Origin: Bacteroidota bacterium
GTDB taxonomy: Bacteria; Bacteroidota; Rhodothermia; Rhodothermales; UBA10348
Direction of reading: 5' to 3'
DNA length: 64,000 nucleotides
NCBI GenBank assembly: GCA_029262835.1
Contig: JAJCYQ010000013.1
Span: 16,524-80,523 of the forward strand
The position numbers and the translations under genes were made by a program. Below are positions 8,834 through 18,691 of the stretch, piece by piece (the stretch's first letter is position 1; every line of letters starts with the position of its first letter). The notes under the pieces were generated by a model, which was not told the origin of the DNA, searched no databases, and was given only the letters and a program-made list of their open reading frames with translations.

Positions 8834-9220
8834 ATGATGTATGCTACACGATTTCCCGTTTCCTTCATCCTGGCGCTTGTGCTCTCGGCGGCGTTGGGGA
8901 CGCCAACTGCCCGTGCGCAGGCCATCGACACGGCTGCCGCGGCGTACACCGAAGGTACTCTGAGCGCCCAGGACAGCCAGGCCAGCCCAGACCCAAAGGA
9001 AGGCATTGCGACGGGTTTTGACAGCATCTGGACGGGATCGAACATTCCTACGCAGCCACCTTCGGGCCTGGAGCGGGTCATGCTGAGCGATGACAAGATC
9101 CTCGTCGTACTCGGCGTCGTGCTCATCATATGGTTCGGCATCATGGCGCTGATTCTGCGAAACGACCGGCGCATTGGGCAGTTGGAAACGGAACTTGAGA
9201 ACCACCGCTCGGACTTCTGA
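8834..9220 (+). CDS. CcmD-like small membrane protein with signal peptide
   Basis: This 128-aa protein has a cleavable-looking signal peptide ending ARAQA, then a low-complexity, probably periplasmic stretch of about 60 residues. One transmembrane helix follows (ILVVLGVVLIIWFGIMALIL) and then a short charged cytoplasmic tail. Its place between ccmC and ccmE, and the C-terminal helix followed by a basic/acidic tail, fit CcmD, which docks CcmC with the CcmAB exporter. CcmD is usually only 40-70 aa and has no signal peptide, so the assignment rests mainly on position. The GTG at 8828 that overlaps ccmC is an alternative start. Confidence 0.6.
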   Translation: MMYATRFPVSFILALVLSAALGTPTARAQAIDTAAAAYTEGTLSAQDSQASPDPKEGIATGFDSIWTGSNIPTQPPSGLERVMLSDDKILVVLGVVLIIWFGIMALILRNDRRIGQLETELENHRSDF

Positions 9221-9223
9221 ACC

Positions 9224-9616
9224 ATGAACAAGAAAAAAATCTTCGGCTTCGTCCTCATCATCGGCTTTTCATCGCTGCTGCTTCTGAATTTCGGCAGCCA
9301 GGTCGGTGGGTATATGAACTTCGAGCAGGCCGAATCGGCCGGTGCCTCGGCCCACGTGGTGGGCATGTGGGTGGAGCCTGAAACGTTCCGCTACAATGCG
9401 GCCGACAACATCTTTTCGTTTCGCATGAAGGACGATGCCGGCAACGTCCGGACCGTCCATTACGCCAACCCCAAGCCCGCCAACTTTGAGGATGCCGAAC
9501 AGGTCGTAATCGAAGGCAAGCCGGGCACTGATGGCGTCTTCGTAGCCGACAACATCATCGTGAAGTGCCCCTCGAAGTACAACGACCAGCGCTCACTGCA
9601 GCAGGCGCAGAGCTGA
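9224..9616 (+). CDS. ccmE: Cytochrome c maturation heme chaperone CcmE, CxxxY type
   Basis: CcmE is a membrane-anchored periplasmic OB-fold protein that carries heme to apocytochromes. The 130 residues comprise an N-terminal anchor (FGFVLIIGFSSLLLLNF) and the OB domain. The heme-binding site reads VKCPSKYNDQ. The classical His of KHDExY is replaced by Cys in a CxxxY arrangement, as described for the Desulfovibrio/archaeal type of CcmE. The gene follows the CcmD-like gene after 3 nt and is the last of the murB-ccmBCDE transcript. Confidence 0.9.
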   Translation: MNKKKIFGFVLIIGFSSLLLLNFGSQVGGYMNFEQAESAGASAHVVGMWVEPETFRYNAADNIFSFRMKDDAGNVRTVHYANPKPANFEDAEQVVIEGKPGTDGVFVADNIIVKCPSKYNDQRSLQQAQS

Positions 9617-9663
9617 TATATCTATGATATATTAATGATATATCAGGCGCCAGGCACCGCGCC
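9614..9663. terminator. AT-rich and GC-rich inverted repeats between convergent ccmE and mgtE
   Basis: The ccmE stop codon opens an inverted repeat, TGATATAT (9614-9621) with ATATATCA (9638-9645), and a third GATATAT copy lies in the loop. A short GGCGC...GCGCC stem follows directly (9646-9663). The position between converging stop codons suggests transcription termination for both genes, although there is no clean U-tract. Confidence 0.45.
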
Positions 9664-9666
9664 ATA

Positions 9667-11058
9667 TCACAGGTAGAGCCACGTCGCGAGCAGGAAAAAG
9701 ATCAGGATTCCGAGGATGTCGTTGCTGGCCGTGATGAATGGCCCGGTGGCAAGCGCCGGATCAATATCGAACCGGTCCAGCAGCAACGGTACCGAAGCGC
9801 CGATCGTTGTGGCTATCGTCACCACAATGAGCAGTGCGAGCGCCGCTGTCATGGCCAGTCGCACAACATTGGTGCTGTCGATGGGCGTTACCGCCGAGAG
9901 CGCCAGTACGGCCAGCGCCAGCAGGACCGATGCCGCGAATCCATTGACGAGCGCCACACCCATCTCCTTCAGGATGCGGCTGCTGAAGTCGGACGCCCAG
10001 ACGGTCCCTGACGCAAGTCCCTGCACCGCGACCGATGAACTCTGGATGCCCGCGTTTCCGGCCGTTGCCATGACGATCGGAATGAAGCTGGCGAGCACGG
10101 TCGCCTCGACCAGCGCCGCCTCGAAATACAGAATCACGGTTGCCGCAAACGCCGAGCCCAGCATTCCCGTGAGCAGCCATGGCAGACGCCCGCGCACAAT
10201 GCGGAGTACCGAGTCCGTAGATTCCTCGCCAACACCGAGACCCGACATCCGCTGCATGTCCTCCTCGGCCTCTTCCCGGATGACATCCACAATGTCATCG
10301 ATCGTAATGCGGCCCACCAGCTTGCCGTCGTGGTCCACGACCGGAAGGGAGACCAGGTCGTAGCGTTCCATGAGACGCGCCACATCTTCCTGGTCCACGC
10401 TCGTATTCACCGATATCACGTCGGGGTCCATGATATCCCGAACACGGATATGTGCCGGAGAAAGCAGCAGCCGCTTGAGCGACACAATTCCGACGAGCTT
10501 TTCGTGGTCATCGACCACGAAAATGGCGTACACGAACTCCACGTTTTCCGCATTGCGACGGACTTCTTCGGTGGCTTCGTCGACCGTTGCCGTTTCATGC
10601 ACAAAAACGAGCTCGGTCGCCATGCGGCCACCCGCCGTCTCTTCGTCATACCCCAGCAGCTCCTGCACGTCGGCCGCATACTCGAGACCTGGAATGACCT
10701 GGTCGGCCAGATGCTGCGGCAGGTCGGCGAGCACGTCCACGGCATCGTCCGTGTCAAGCTCGTCGAGCATGCTGGTAATACGCTCGTGCGGCGTGTCCTC
10801 AAGCAGATCCGCCCGGTATTCGTCGTCGAGTTCGGCGAGCACGTCGCCCGCATCCTCATCCGGCAGCCAATGGAACAGGATCGATGCCGCGTCCTTGTCC
10901 ATGTGCATGAGCACATCGGCCAGATCGGCCGGATGCAGGTCCCGGGCAATATTGAGCACCATCCCGCGCTCCTCGGCGTCCACGAGAGCCTCCATGTTGT
11001 CCAGGAGCTCCGCATCGACCTCGAGCCGGGTAGGCGTATTCTGTTCGGGCTGTTCCAT
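9667..11058 (-). CDS. mgtE: Magnesium transporter MgtE
   Basis: This is a Mg2+-gated cation channel of 463 aa. In order it has the acidic N domain (about 20-135, helical repeats such as HPADLADVLMHMD and LDTDDAVDVLADLP), two CBS domains (about 140-265, with RDIMDPDVISVN), a connecting helix and five transmembrane helices (about 290-463, including PIVMATAGNAGIQSSSVAVQGLA). The family pore motif PxxxxxxGNxGxQ is intact. In known MgtE proteins the N and CBS domains sense cytoplasmic Mg2+ and close the channel. It lies 51 bp downstream of rsmA on the same strand. Confidence 0.95.
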   Translation of the reverse strand: MEQPEQNTPTRLEVDAELLDNMEALVDAEERGMVLNIARDLHPADLADVLMHMDKDAASILFHWLPDEDAGDVLAELDDEYRADLLEDTPHERITSMLDELDTDDAVDVLADLPQHLADQVIPGLEYAADVQELLGYDEETAGGRMATELVFVHETATVDEATEEVRRNAENVEFVYAIFVVDDHEKLVGIVSLKRLLLSPAHIRVRDIMDPDVISVNTSVDQEDVARLMERYDLVSLPVVDHDGKLVGRITIDDIVDVIREEAEEDMQRMSGLGVGEESTDSVLRIVRGRLPWLLTGMLGSAFAATVILYFEAALVEATVLASFIPIVMATAGNAGIQSSSVAVQGLASGTVWASDFSSRILKEMGVALVNGFAASVLLALAVLALSAVTPIDSTNVVRLAMTAALALLIVVTIATTIGASVPLLLDRFDIDPALATGPFITASNDILGILIFFLLATWLYL

Positions 11059-11109
11059 GGACGTGTTTGGGAGATCAGGCGTGCGCCAGATGGCGGCGGC
11101 GGTGCGGGG

Positions 11110-11898
11110 TTAGCGGGCCTCGGAAATATACCCTGTCAGCTCGACAAAGTCGTGCGGCGAGAGCTCTTCGGCGCGCACGCCGCGCCACTTCTCGGGAATA
11201 CCGCTCCCATCTTCTCCGGACAGCTGGCTGAGGCTGTTCCGGAGCGTTTTCCGTCGCTGATTGAACGCCGTCCGCACAACAAGCCGCACCCGCTCGGCCT
11301 CTTCGAGCGAGAGAGCGTCTTCGCGCGGCACAAGACGCACGACCGCGCTCCGGACATCGGGTTTCGGATGGAACACGTTGCGCGACACCGGAAACAGGAT
11401 CTCCGCGTTGCACAGCAGCTGGACGGCCACCGAGAGAATGCCGTAGGCTTTCGTACGGGGCTCGGCGATGAGTCGGGCAGCCACCTCGTACTGCATCATG
11501 ATAACAGCTTCGGCGAGGACACCCGCGGCCGCCGCATCGAGCAGGGAAAAAAGGATGGGCGAGGTGATATAGTAGGGCAGGTTCCCGATGACAGCCACCG
11601 GAGCGCCCATCTGGCGCGCCAGTGCGGGCCAGTCGGCGTCGAGTACGTCTCCCAGGGTAATATCCAGGTCGGGCCACTCGGCACGAAGCACGTCGGCTGC
11701 GCGCGGATCGACCTCGATGACGCTGAGCTTCTCAAACCGCTCCCGCAATATTCCAGTCAGCGCGCCCGTTCCGGGGCCGATCTCAATGACAGGGCTATGT
11801 GGCTCGGCGCGTAGCCCCGCCACAATACGGCGCGCCGTGTTTGGATCGCGCAGGAAATTCTGGCCGAGGTGTTTCTTGGGCGCGAGTGGAGTGGCCAT
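11110..11898 (-). CDS. rsmA: 16S rRNA (A1518/A1519) dimethyltransferase RsmA/KsgA
   Basis: This enzyme uses S-adenosylmethionine to dimethylate two adjacent adenines near the 3' end of 16S rRNA during late 30S assembly. The sequence has KKHLGQNFL at the N-terminus, the SAM motif EIGPGTGALTG (about 39-49) and the catalytic NLPYYITSP. The 262-aa length is typical. The ATG at 11898 follows about 100 bp that hold no recognisable gene or site. Confidence 0.95.
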   Translation of the reverse strand: MATPLAPKKHLGQNFLRDPNTARRIVAGLRAEPHSPVIEIGPGTGALTGILRERFEKLSVIEVDPRAADVLRAEWPDLDITLGDVLDADWPALARQMGAPVAVIGNLPYYITSPILFSLLDAAAAGVLAEAVIMMQYEVAARLIAEPRTKAYGILSVAVQLLCNAEILFPVSRNVFHPKPDVRSAVVRLVPREDALSLEEAERVRLVVRTAFNQRRKTLRNSLSQLSGEDGSGIPEKWRGVRAEELSPHDFVELTGYISEAR

Positions 11899-12002
11899 GG
11901 GCAGAACGAGATGGTGAGATGCGGGGCGGAGAGCGGGTTTTGGGGCCGGGAGGTTCGCGGGTCGGGTTGGGATGTTGGACCTGGAGCGTAGTTCTCGGTT
12001 GT

Positions 12003-13241
12003 TTATTCGGATAGATACGTGCGGGCGCGGTCATGCGATCCTTCGCGGTCGGGCCAGTCCAGTACGCGCTCCCACGCGACGCGCGCCTCGTCCAGGTGTC
12101 CGAGGTGGCGCTGCGCGATGCCCAGCCGGAGCATGGCGTGTGCCCGGAAGAACGATACGTGCTCGAAGCCTGACTCCGCGTCCACAGCGTGCTCGAACGC
12201 TGCTGCGGCGCCCGCCCAGTCGCCGCCCCGCAGCGCCAGGCGGCCAAGGTAGTAGTAGGCCACCGCCGCGACGGGCGGTGGGGCGGAAGCGATGGGCACC
12301 GGGGCGGGCGCCGCAACAGGAACGTCAGGACGGGCTGGCGCCGCCCCGAACTCCGTGTTTTCGCCCCTCGCAGCGACCACCCGCGAGAACATGTCCCGGG
12401 CCACCTCCCAATCGGCCCAGCGGAAGGCCACGCGTCCTCGCAGCATCAGAAAAAGAGGGTTTTCGGGGTAGCGCTCCACGAGCCAATTGGTCCAGTACAC
12501 CGCCTCCTCGCCATTGGGCTCGTAGAAGGCGTGGATCTGCACGAGAAACCACGCCGCCTCGATCTTCACGAAGCGCCCCTCGTTCGCTACGCGCTCCAGC
12601 AGGCGAAGGCCCCGCTCGCGGTCGCCGTCCGGAAAAAACCACATGAAGGGCCGCACGAGCGGGTATTTTTCCGGAATCACGTCCGCAAAGTAGAGGTACA
12701 CCCCGTCCCCGAAAACGAGATCGGCGTTCGTGCTGTCGTAGGCCGCCAACTCGAACAGGTCGCCAATAGCGCGCCGCCCCGAACGTGACGCCTTCCACCA
12801 CGCCCCGCGGTCACTGTACAGGCGGCCGCGGAAGCCGTGCGCCGCGGCGCGAAAAAATCGGGCATCGAACGCGCGCCCGGGCACCCCTTCGCTGCGCCTG
12901 CCAAGAGCCTTTGCCCGCTCCTCGGTCCGGTCCATGGCGGCCAGAAATGCCGCGTCATGCTTCGTGTCCTCTACCGTCAGGCCAGGCAGTATACGCCACC
13001 AGAGCGAGAGGCCCTCGAGGAACGGCGACACCGGATGGTCCGGGTAGCGCGCGCCGATGAGCGAAAAAACCGAATCGGCCGCCGCAAGGTCATACCGATA
13101 GAGATTGCCCAGCGCCCGCTCGGCGTGCTCCGTGAGCCAGGGATCGGCAAGGATGGAGCCCTCCAGCGCATCGACTCCCGGGGTGCGGGCCTCCTGCGCA
13201 CCCGCCAGCGACGGACTGTGGATGCTCCAGGCGCTGAGCAT
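12003..13241 (-). CDS. Secreted TPR-repeat protein of unknown function
   Basis: Tetratricopeptide-like helical repeats appear at both ends (LYRYDLAAADSVFSLIGARYP near the N-terminus, AFEHAVDAESGFEHV near the C-terminus). A Pro/Ala linker lies near residues 305-330. The N-terminus is hydrophobic and ends with AGAQEA, which indicates export. The ORF track runs 180 nt further upstream, into bioY, and that part does not look like protein. The ATG at 13241 is used; a CTG at 13277 that overlaps the bioY stop would add a better signal peptide (residues RHLSTQVFFWWM). The protein is probably a periplasmic scaffold; its partner is unknown. Confidence 0.7.
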   Translation of the reverse strand: MLSAWSIHSPSLAGAQEARTPGVDALEGSILADPWLTEHAERALGNLYRYDLAAADSVFSLIGARYPDHPVSPFLEGLSLWWRILPGLTVEDTKHDAAFLAAMDRTEERAKALGRRSEGVPGRAFDARFFRAAAHGFRGRLYSDRGAWWKASRSGRRAIGDLFELAAYDSTNADLVFGDGVYLYFADVIPEKYPLVRPFMWFFPDGDRERGLRLLERVANEGRFVKIEAAWFLVQIHAFYEPNGEEAVYWTNWLVERYPENPLFLMLRGRVAFRWADWEVARDMFSRVVAARGENTEFGAAPARPDVPVAAPAPVPIASAPPPVAAVAYYYLGRLALRGGDWAGAAAAFEHAVDAESGFEHVSFFRAHAMLRLGIAQRHLGHLDEARVAWERVLDWPDREGSHDRARTYLSE

Positions 13242-13273
13242 CCACCAGAAAAAAACCTGTGTCGAAAGGTGCC

Positions 13274-13867
13274 TCAGGACGGACGGCGTCCCAGGTGACG
13301 CGCGCCCGAGTAGAGCAGACCGACACACAGGATCTTGGCCAGATCGACCGGAATGAACCGCAGCCAGCCCTTGTCGATCGACTCCATCCATGTGGCGTGG
13401 CCAGCGGCGTAGTGCAGCCACGTGACGCCCAGCGAGAAGAGTATGATGGATGCGACGCCAAGCGACAGCATACTGCCCGTCAACGAATTCCAGCGCGTGG
13501 AGAGCGCCCCGGCGGCGGCAGCCGACAGCGGATAGGCAAGCAGGTAGCCGGCCGATACGGCGCTCATCAGGTAAGCCGGGCCGAAGCCGTCACCGGCGAA
13601 GACCGGGAGGAACATGCCGATCGCGATATAGAGGCCCTGCGCGAGCACGCCGTTGCGCCATCCGAGAAACAGCCCGCTGCCGTAGACGGCCAGCGTCTGC
13701 AGCGAGAACGGAACTTCCCAGAGGTAGATCCGGAACTGGGCGCCGAGCGCCGTAAGCAGCGCAAATCCAACCACAGCAACGAGTTGCGTGCTCGCCGATG
13801 CCGTGCTGGAGCGCAGATCATCGATGGTCGAGTGGGTCCGGGAGTGGAGACGGAGTGCTGCGGTCAT
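13274..13867 (-). CDS. bioY: Biotin transporter substrate-binding subunit BioY
   Basis: BioY is the S component of an ECF vitamin transporter. The roughly 197-aa protein has six predicted helices and the family signatures VPFSLQTLAVYGSGLFLG and GPAYLMSAVSAGYLLAYP. No ECF ATPase or T component is nearby, so it works either alone or with a shared ECF module. The ATG at 13867 is chosen over an upstream ATG because it gives the usual N-terminus. It lies 63 bp after metH on the same strand. Confidence 0.88.
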   Translation of the reverse strand: MTAALRLHSRTHSTIDDLRSSTASASTQLVAVVGFALLTALGAQFRIYLWEVPFSLQTLAVYGSGLFLGWRNGVLAQGLYIAIGMFLPVFAGDGFGPAYLMSAVSAGYLLAYPLSAAAAGALSTRWNSLTGSMLSLGVASIILFSLGVTWLHYAAGHATWMESIDKGWLRFIPVDLAKILCVGLLYSGARHLGRRPS

Positions 13868-13930
13868 GGTATTTGGATGCTTGGTTGAGGGAAGATAACA
13901 ACCGCGCGTGTTCATCGCTCGCAATTGGAC

Positions 13931-16900
13931 TTACCGATCATAATTGAGGCTGGCGGCGAGCCACTTTTCCATGTCGGCGGGCGGCGTGCCCTTACGGCGG
14001 GCATAATCGTGCACCTGGTCGCGGCCCAAAAGGCCCACATTGAAATAGGCCGCCTCCGGGTGCGCAAAGCAGATGGCGCTGACGGACGATGCCGGGTGCA
14101 TGGCAAGGCTCTCCGTGAGACTGATGCCGGTGCGGGCCTCGGCGTCCAGGAGACGCCATATGGTGGGCTTCTCGGTGTGATCGGGCTGCGCCGGGTAGCC
14201 GGGCGCCGGGCGAATACCCGCGTAGCGCTCGGCGACGAGGTCGTCATTTCCGAGTTTGGGACCGGTTTCATAGCCCCAGGCCTCACGCCGGATGTGTTCG
14301 TGCAGATATTCGGCGTAGGCCTCGGCCAGGCGGTCCGATACGGCCTTGAGCATGATGGACCGGTAGTCGTCATGGTCGGCCTCGGCTTTGGCCGCTTTTT
14401 CGTCCGTGCCGTGACCCGCCGTGACGGCGAACAGGGCGATATATCCGTCCTCGTCCGGCACGAAATCGGCGAGCGCCCGGTTGGCGTGGCCCTTCCCTTT
14501 CTGCGCCTGCTGGCGAAGCGTGTGCAGGCGGGCCAGTTCGTGCGGGGCGTCCTGCGTAGGGGCGTCCTTGGGCGGGGCATCCCCGATCACGATGTCGTCA
14601 CCGTCGCGGCGGGCCGGAAAGAGGCCATAGACGGCCGCCAGGTTCGTACTGCCGGCCGCCTCGAATTCATCCAGAATAGCTTCCGCGTCGGCGAGCAGGC
14701 GCCTGGCCTCCTCGCCCTTGTCAGCGTCATCCAGAATGGATGGATACTTGCCTTTCATTTCCCAGGTCTGGAAGAAAGGGGTCCAGTCAATGTAGGGGCG
14801 CAGTACGCCTACCGTTACGCCTTCCGGTTGGAACACGCCGAGCTGCTTCGGCCGCGGGTTCGTTTCGGCATGGAACGCGAGTTCGAGCCGGTTGGCACGG
14901 GCTTCTTCAAGGGACAGGTACACCGTCTTCTGACGCCGCGAAGCGTGGCGCTCGCGCAGCGCGCTGTATTTGGAGCGAATGTCGGAGGCAAATCCCTTCT
15001 TTTCCGCATCCGAGAGCAGGCTGCCGACGACCGGCACGCTGCGCGAAGCATCGAGCACGTGTACGACCGGGCCGCTGTAGGCCTCGTCAATGCGCACGGC
15101 GGTGTGCATCTCGCTTGTCGTGGCGCCCCCGATGAGAAGCGGAATTCTCATGCCGCGGCGCTCCATTTCGGCGGCCACGTGCACCATTTCGTCGAGCGAC
15201 GGCGTGATGAGGCCGCTCAGTCCAATCGCTTCCACGTCGTGTTCTTCGGCGCTTCGAAGGATGTCCTCGGCAGGTACCATGACGCCCAGGTCAATAACCT
15301 CGTAGTTGTTGCAACCAAGCACGACGCCGACGATGTTCTTCCCGATGTCGTGCACATCGCCCTTTACGGTGGCCATCAGCACGCGGTCGCGGCGGCGCGT
15401 GGTTCCCGCTGCGGCGTTCTCGGCTTCGATGTAGGGAATGAGCCACGCCACAGCCTTTTTCATGACGCGCGCACTCTTCACCACCTGGGGCAGAAACATC
15501 TTCCCTGCGCCGAACAGATCACCGACGCGGCCCATGCCCGCCATGAGGGGTCCTTCGATCACCTCCAGCGCCGAGCCCAGTTTCTGCCGGGCTTCCTCGG
15601 CGTCGGTCTCTGCAAATTCCACGATACCCTTCACGAGGGCATGTTCCAGTCGCTTTTCGACCGGATCGTCGCGCCAGGCGAGAGATGGGCCAGTGGCCTC
15701 CCTCCCCGCCCCGGAAAACCGGTCGGCGAGCGTAACCAAACGTTCGGTGGCATCGTCATGGCGGTCAAAGATCACATCTTCGACGGCTTTCAGCAGCTCC
15801 GGATCAATTTCCTCGTACACCTCAATCTGGCCCGCATTCACGATGCCCATATCCATGCCAGCCTGGATGGCATGATACAGAAACGACGTGTGCATGGCTT
15901 CGCGCACCCGGTCGTTTCCGCGGAACGAGAAAGACAGGTTGCTCACGCCTCCCGACACCCGCGTGCCCGGCAGCTCCTCTTTGATCCAGCGCGTCGCTTC
16001 CAGAAAGTCGATCGCGTAGCGGCGGTGCTCCTCAATGCCGGTAGCGACAGCAAAAATGTTGGGATCGAAAATGATGTCTTCCGGCGGGAAGCCGACCTCC
16101 TGCGTGAGCAGTTCATAGGCGCGGCGGAGGATGGTTTTGCGCCGCTCGAGCGTGGCCGCCTGCCCCTCCTCATCGAACGCCATGACAATGACCGCGGCCC
16201 CGTAGCTGCGGGCCAGTCGGGCCTGCCGCAGGAATTCATCGGACCCCTCTTTGAGGCTGATCGAGTTCACGATGCACTTGCCCTGGGCGCACTTCAGGCC
16301 CGCTTCAATCACGTCCCATTTCGAGGAATCGATGACAAAGGGGACGCGGGCAATATCGGGCTCGGCGGCGAGGAGCAGCAGGAAGCGCCGCATGGCCTCC
16401 TCGCTGTCGAGCATGCCCTCATCCATATTGATGTCAATCATCTGCGCGCCCGCTTCAACCTGCTGCAGAGCGACCGATACGGCCTCCTCGTAGTCATCGG
16501 CTTCAATGAGCCGGGCAAAACGGCGACTACCGGTTACATTCGTGCGCTCGCCGATATTCACGAAATTGAGATCCTCTCGGAACACGAGCGGCTCAAGTCC
16601 GGACACGCGAAGGGTCGGCTCGGGGCGCGCCGGGACGCGCGGGGGGCGGCCCTTGACGGCATCCGCCATGGCGCGGATATGCGTCGGCGTCGTGCCACAG
16701 CACCCTCCAACGATGTTCAACCACCCGTTGGCCGCGTAGGAGGCCACCTGCTCGGCCATGTAGGCGGCCGACTCGTCATACTCTCCGAACTCGTTGGGGA
16801 GACCCGCATTCGGGTAAAGGCTCGTGTGTACATGGGCCGTCTGCGAGAGGGTCTCCAGATACGGACGCATCTGGGCCGATCCGAGGGCGCAGTTGAGCCC

Positions 16901-17623
16901 GACCGAAAGCAGTTCGGGGCAGTGCGCAATCGAAATCCAGAAGGCCTCGGTCGACTGCCCCGACAGCGTGCGGCCGCTCTGGTCCACGATCGTGCCGGAA
17001 ATCATTACGGGAAGCCGGACTCCGCGCTCGCGGTAGGCGGTTTCTATGGCAAAAATGGCCGCCTTGGCGTTCAGCGTGTCGAAAATGGTCTCGATCAGCA
17101 GCAGGTCGACGCCCCCATCCAGAAGGCCTTGGATCTGCTCGAGATAGGCGGCCGAGAGCTGGTCGAATGTGGCGGCCCTGTAGCCGGGATCGGTCACGTC
17201 GGGCGAGAGCGAAAGGGCGATGTTGGTCGGACCCATGCTTCCGGCGACGAACCGGGGCTTGTGGGCAGACCACTTGTCGGCCGCGGCGCGGGCGGCCCGC
17301 GCCGCGGCCGCATTCATTTCGCGGGCATGCGCCTCCAGGCCATAATCGGCCTGCGAGATGGCATTCGCGCTGAACGTATTCGTCTCAATGATGTCGGCCC
17401 CCGCCTCCAGATAGCGCTCATGCAGCGACTGGATGAGGTCGGGCTGCGTCCACGCGAGCAGATCATTGTTGCCCGCGAGGGACGTCGCGTGGTCCTTGAA
17501 CAGGTCTCCCCGGAAGTCCTCTTCGGTTGGTTTTTCCTGTTGGATGAGCGTACCCATGGCCCCATCCAAAACGAGGATGCGTTCCTTGAGGGCGCGGAGC
17601 AGAAGATCGGTGCGGGGTGTCAT
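13931..17623 (-). CDS. metH: Cobalamin-dependent methionine synthase MetH
   Basis: MetH transfers a methyl group from methyltetrahydrofolate to homocysteine through cobalamin. At 1230 aa it is full length, with all modules in order. These are the homocysteine domain (about 1-325; zinc ligands in GLNCALG and GGCCGTTP), the pterin domain (about 350-620), the B12 cap (about 640-735), the cobalamin domain with the lower-ligand motif [11 protein letters not shown], and the AdoMet reactivation domain (C-terminal 330 aa; [12 protein letters not shown]). No cobalamin riboswitch is visible upstream; the upstream hydrolase gene ends only 13 bp away, so the two are probably co-transcribed. Confidence 0.97.
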   Translation of the reverse strand: MTPRTDLLLRALKERILVLDGAMGTLIQQEKPTEEDFRGDLFKDHATSLAGNNDLLAWTQPDLIQSLHERYLEAGADIIETNTFSANAISQADYGLEAHAREMNAAAARAARAAADKWSAHKPRFVAGSMGPTNIALSLSPDVTDPGYRAATFDQLSAAYLEQIQGLLDGGVDLLLIETIFDTLNAKAAIFAIETAYRERGVRLPVMISGTIVDQSGRTLSGQSTEAFWISIAHCPELLSVGLNCALGSAQMRPYLETLSQTAHVHTSLYPNAGLPNEFGEYDESAAYMAEQVASYAANGWLNIVGGCCGTTPTHIRAMADAVKGRPPRVPARPEPTLRVSGLEPLVFREDLNFVNIGERTNVTGSRRFARLIEADDYEEAVSVALQQVEAGAQMIDINMDEGMLDSEEAMRRFLLLLAAEPDIARVPFVIDSSKWDVIEAGLKCAQGKCIVNSISLKEGSDEFLRQARLARSYGAAVIVMAFDEEGQAATLERRKTILRRAYELLTQEVGFPPEDIIFDPNIFAVATGIEEHRRYAIDFLEATRWIKEELPGTRVSGGVSNLSFSFRGNDRVREAMHTSFLYHAIQAGMDMGIVNAGQIEVYEEIDPELLKAVEDVIFDRHDDATERLVTLADRFSGAGREATGPSLAWRDDPVEKRLEHALVKGIVEFAETDAEEARQKLGSALEVIEGPLMAGMGRVGDLFGAGKMFLPQVVKSARVMKKAVAWLIPYIEAENAAAGTTRRRDRVLMATVKGDVHDIGKNIVGVVLGCNNYEVIDLGVMVPAEDILRSAEEHDVEAIGLSGLITPSLDEMVHVAAEMERRGMRIPLLIGGATTSEMHTAVRIDEAYSGPVVHVLDASRSVPVVGSLLSDAEKKGFASDIRSKYSALRERHASRRQKTVYLSLEEARANRLELAFHAETNPRPKQLGVFQPEGVTVGVLRPYIDWTPFFQTWEMKGKYPSILDDADKGEEARRLLADAEAILDEFEAAGSTNLAAVYGLFPARRDGDDIVIGDAPPKDAPTQDAPHELARLHTLRQQAQKGKGHANRALADFVPDEDGYIALFAVTAGHGTDEKAAKAEADHDDYRSIMLKAVSDRLAEAYAEYLHEHIRREAWGYETGPKLGNDDLVAERYAGIRPAPGYPAQPDHTEKPTIWRLLDAEARTGISLTESLAMHPASSVSAICFAHPEAAYFNVGLLGRDQVHDYARRKGTPPADMEKWLAASLNYDR

Positions 17624-17636
17624 GCGTGGTCGGCGG

Positions 17637-18431
17637 TCAGGTCAGCAGAAAGGACAGCACGGCCTTGGAGAACGCATCGGGCGCCTCGGCGTGGACCCAG
17701 TGCCCAACGCCGGGCAGGGTCTCCAGCCGGGCTTCTGGAAACTGGGTCTTGATGCGCGGCATATCGGACGCATCCACATAACCCGATGCGCCGCCCGCGA
17801 TGAAAAGTGCCGGTCGCATGCACGGGGCGCCGTCGCCGGGGCTGGAAAGCGCTCCCCGGATGTGGTCGTAGGCCGCGGTAATAGCTGGTAGATTCATTTT
17901 CCAGCGATACGAGTCGCCGTCGCGGTCCAGGTTCTTCATCAGGAACTGCCTGACAGCGGCCGACGGAATGTGCGCGGCAAGCGCCTTATCAATGTCGGCG
18001 CGGTCCGTGAACGCCGATGGATCCACAGCGCCGAGCGCCTTGAGAATGCCAGCGTGGTCCGGCGCGTAGGCTTTGGGGGCGATATCGGCCACAACGAGGC
18101 GGTCAACGCGGGACTCGTTTTCGAGGGCCAGCGTCATGGCCACTTTGCCGCCCATCGAGTGGCCCAGAATGTGCGCCCGCTCGATCTCCATACGGTCCAT
18201 GAGCTTGACAACATCGTCCGCCATGGCCGCATACGTCATCTCGTCGCTGTGCGGGGAGCGTCCATGATTGCGCAAATCGACCGCGATGGTCCGGAAATGC
18301 CTGGAAAATACGTTGCGGGACAGCGTACGCCAGTTTCCACTGGCACCGAGAAGGCCATGCAGGATAATGAGATCCGCCGACGGGCGATCCGGGTCCGTGC
18401 TGCGCTCACTGATCTGGGCAAAGAGTTTCAT
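17637..18431 (-). CDS. Alpha/beta-fold hydrolase, YbfF-type esterase
   Basis: This is a 264-aa serine hydrolase of unknown substrate. The oxyanion region [12 protein letters not shown] (about 27-38) and [11 protein letters not shown] precede the nucleophile elbow GHSMGGKVA (about 100-108). The catalytic Asp/His lie later, with His in [12 protein letters not shown]. This pattern is that of the YbfF acyl-CoA/short-chain esterase group. The gene sits between a 57-aa membrane protein and metH on the same strand; the link to methionine synthesis is positional only. Confidence 0.88.
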   Translation of the reverse strand: MKLFAQISERSTDPDRPSADLIILHGLLGASGNWRTLSRNVFSRHFRTIAVDLRNHGRSPHSDEMTYAAMADDVVKLMDRMEIERAHILGHSMGGKVAMTLALENESRVDRLVVADIAPKAYAPDHAGILKALGAVDPSAFTDRADIDKALAAHIPSAAVRQFLMKNLDRDGDSYRWKMNLPAITAAYDHIRGALSSPGDGAPCMRPALFIAGGASGYVDASDMPRIKTQFPEARLETLPGVGHWVHAEAPDAFSKAVLSFLLT

Positions 18432-18508
18432 GCGCGAGCGTACGCGCGAAGCCGCGGCCCGTTCTGCCCAGGCGGCCCGTCGAGCGACAGCGTTTCAACG
18501 ACGACGCG

Positions 18509-18682
18509 TCAGCGCGAGCACTTTCCGGATTTCATGAGCCAGATGCCGGCCGCAATGAGCAGGATAATGGTCAGCGCGCCCGGCTGGAAAAACGAGAAGG
18601 ACACGATTTTCATTCCGCCCTTGAGCGCGAGCACGAGCGCGATCAGTGCCACCAGCACCAATATTTTCTGTGAATCTTTCAT
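18509..18682 (-). CDS. 57-aa two-helix membrane protein (absent from ORF track)
   Basis: The ORF is below the track's length cut. The translation starts MKDSQKILVLVALIALVLAL, has a short hydrophilic turn (KGGMKIVSFSFFQPG), a second helix (ALTIILLIAAGIWLM) and a basic tail (KSGKCSR). It begins 10 bp after the menCE stop, on the same strand, and ends 77 bp before the hydrolase gene. Composition and placement support a real gene. No family was recognised. Confidence 0.7.
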   Translation of the reverse strand: MKDSQKILVLVALIALVLALKGGMKIVSFSFFQPGALTIILLIAAGIWLMKSGKCSR

Positions 18683-18691
18683 GGGGCGCGT

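Noticed and set aside
12003-13421. Full 472-aa version of the TPR protein
   Set aside because: The first 60 or so codons overlap bioY and have no protein-like character; a later start gives a signal peptide.
13925-17752. 1275-aa plus-strand ORF opposite metH
   Set aside because: It is antisense to an intact metH with full motifs. The long open frame follows from high GC and codon bias, and its translation has no recognisable domain.
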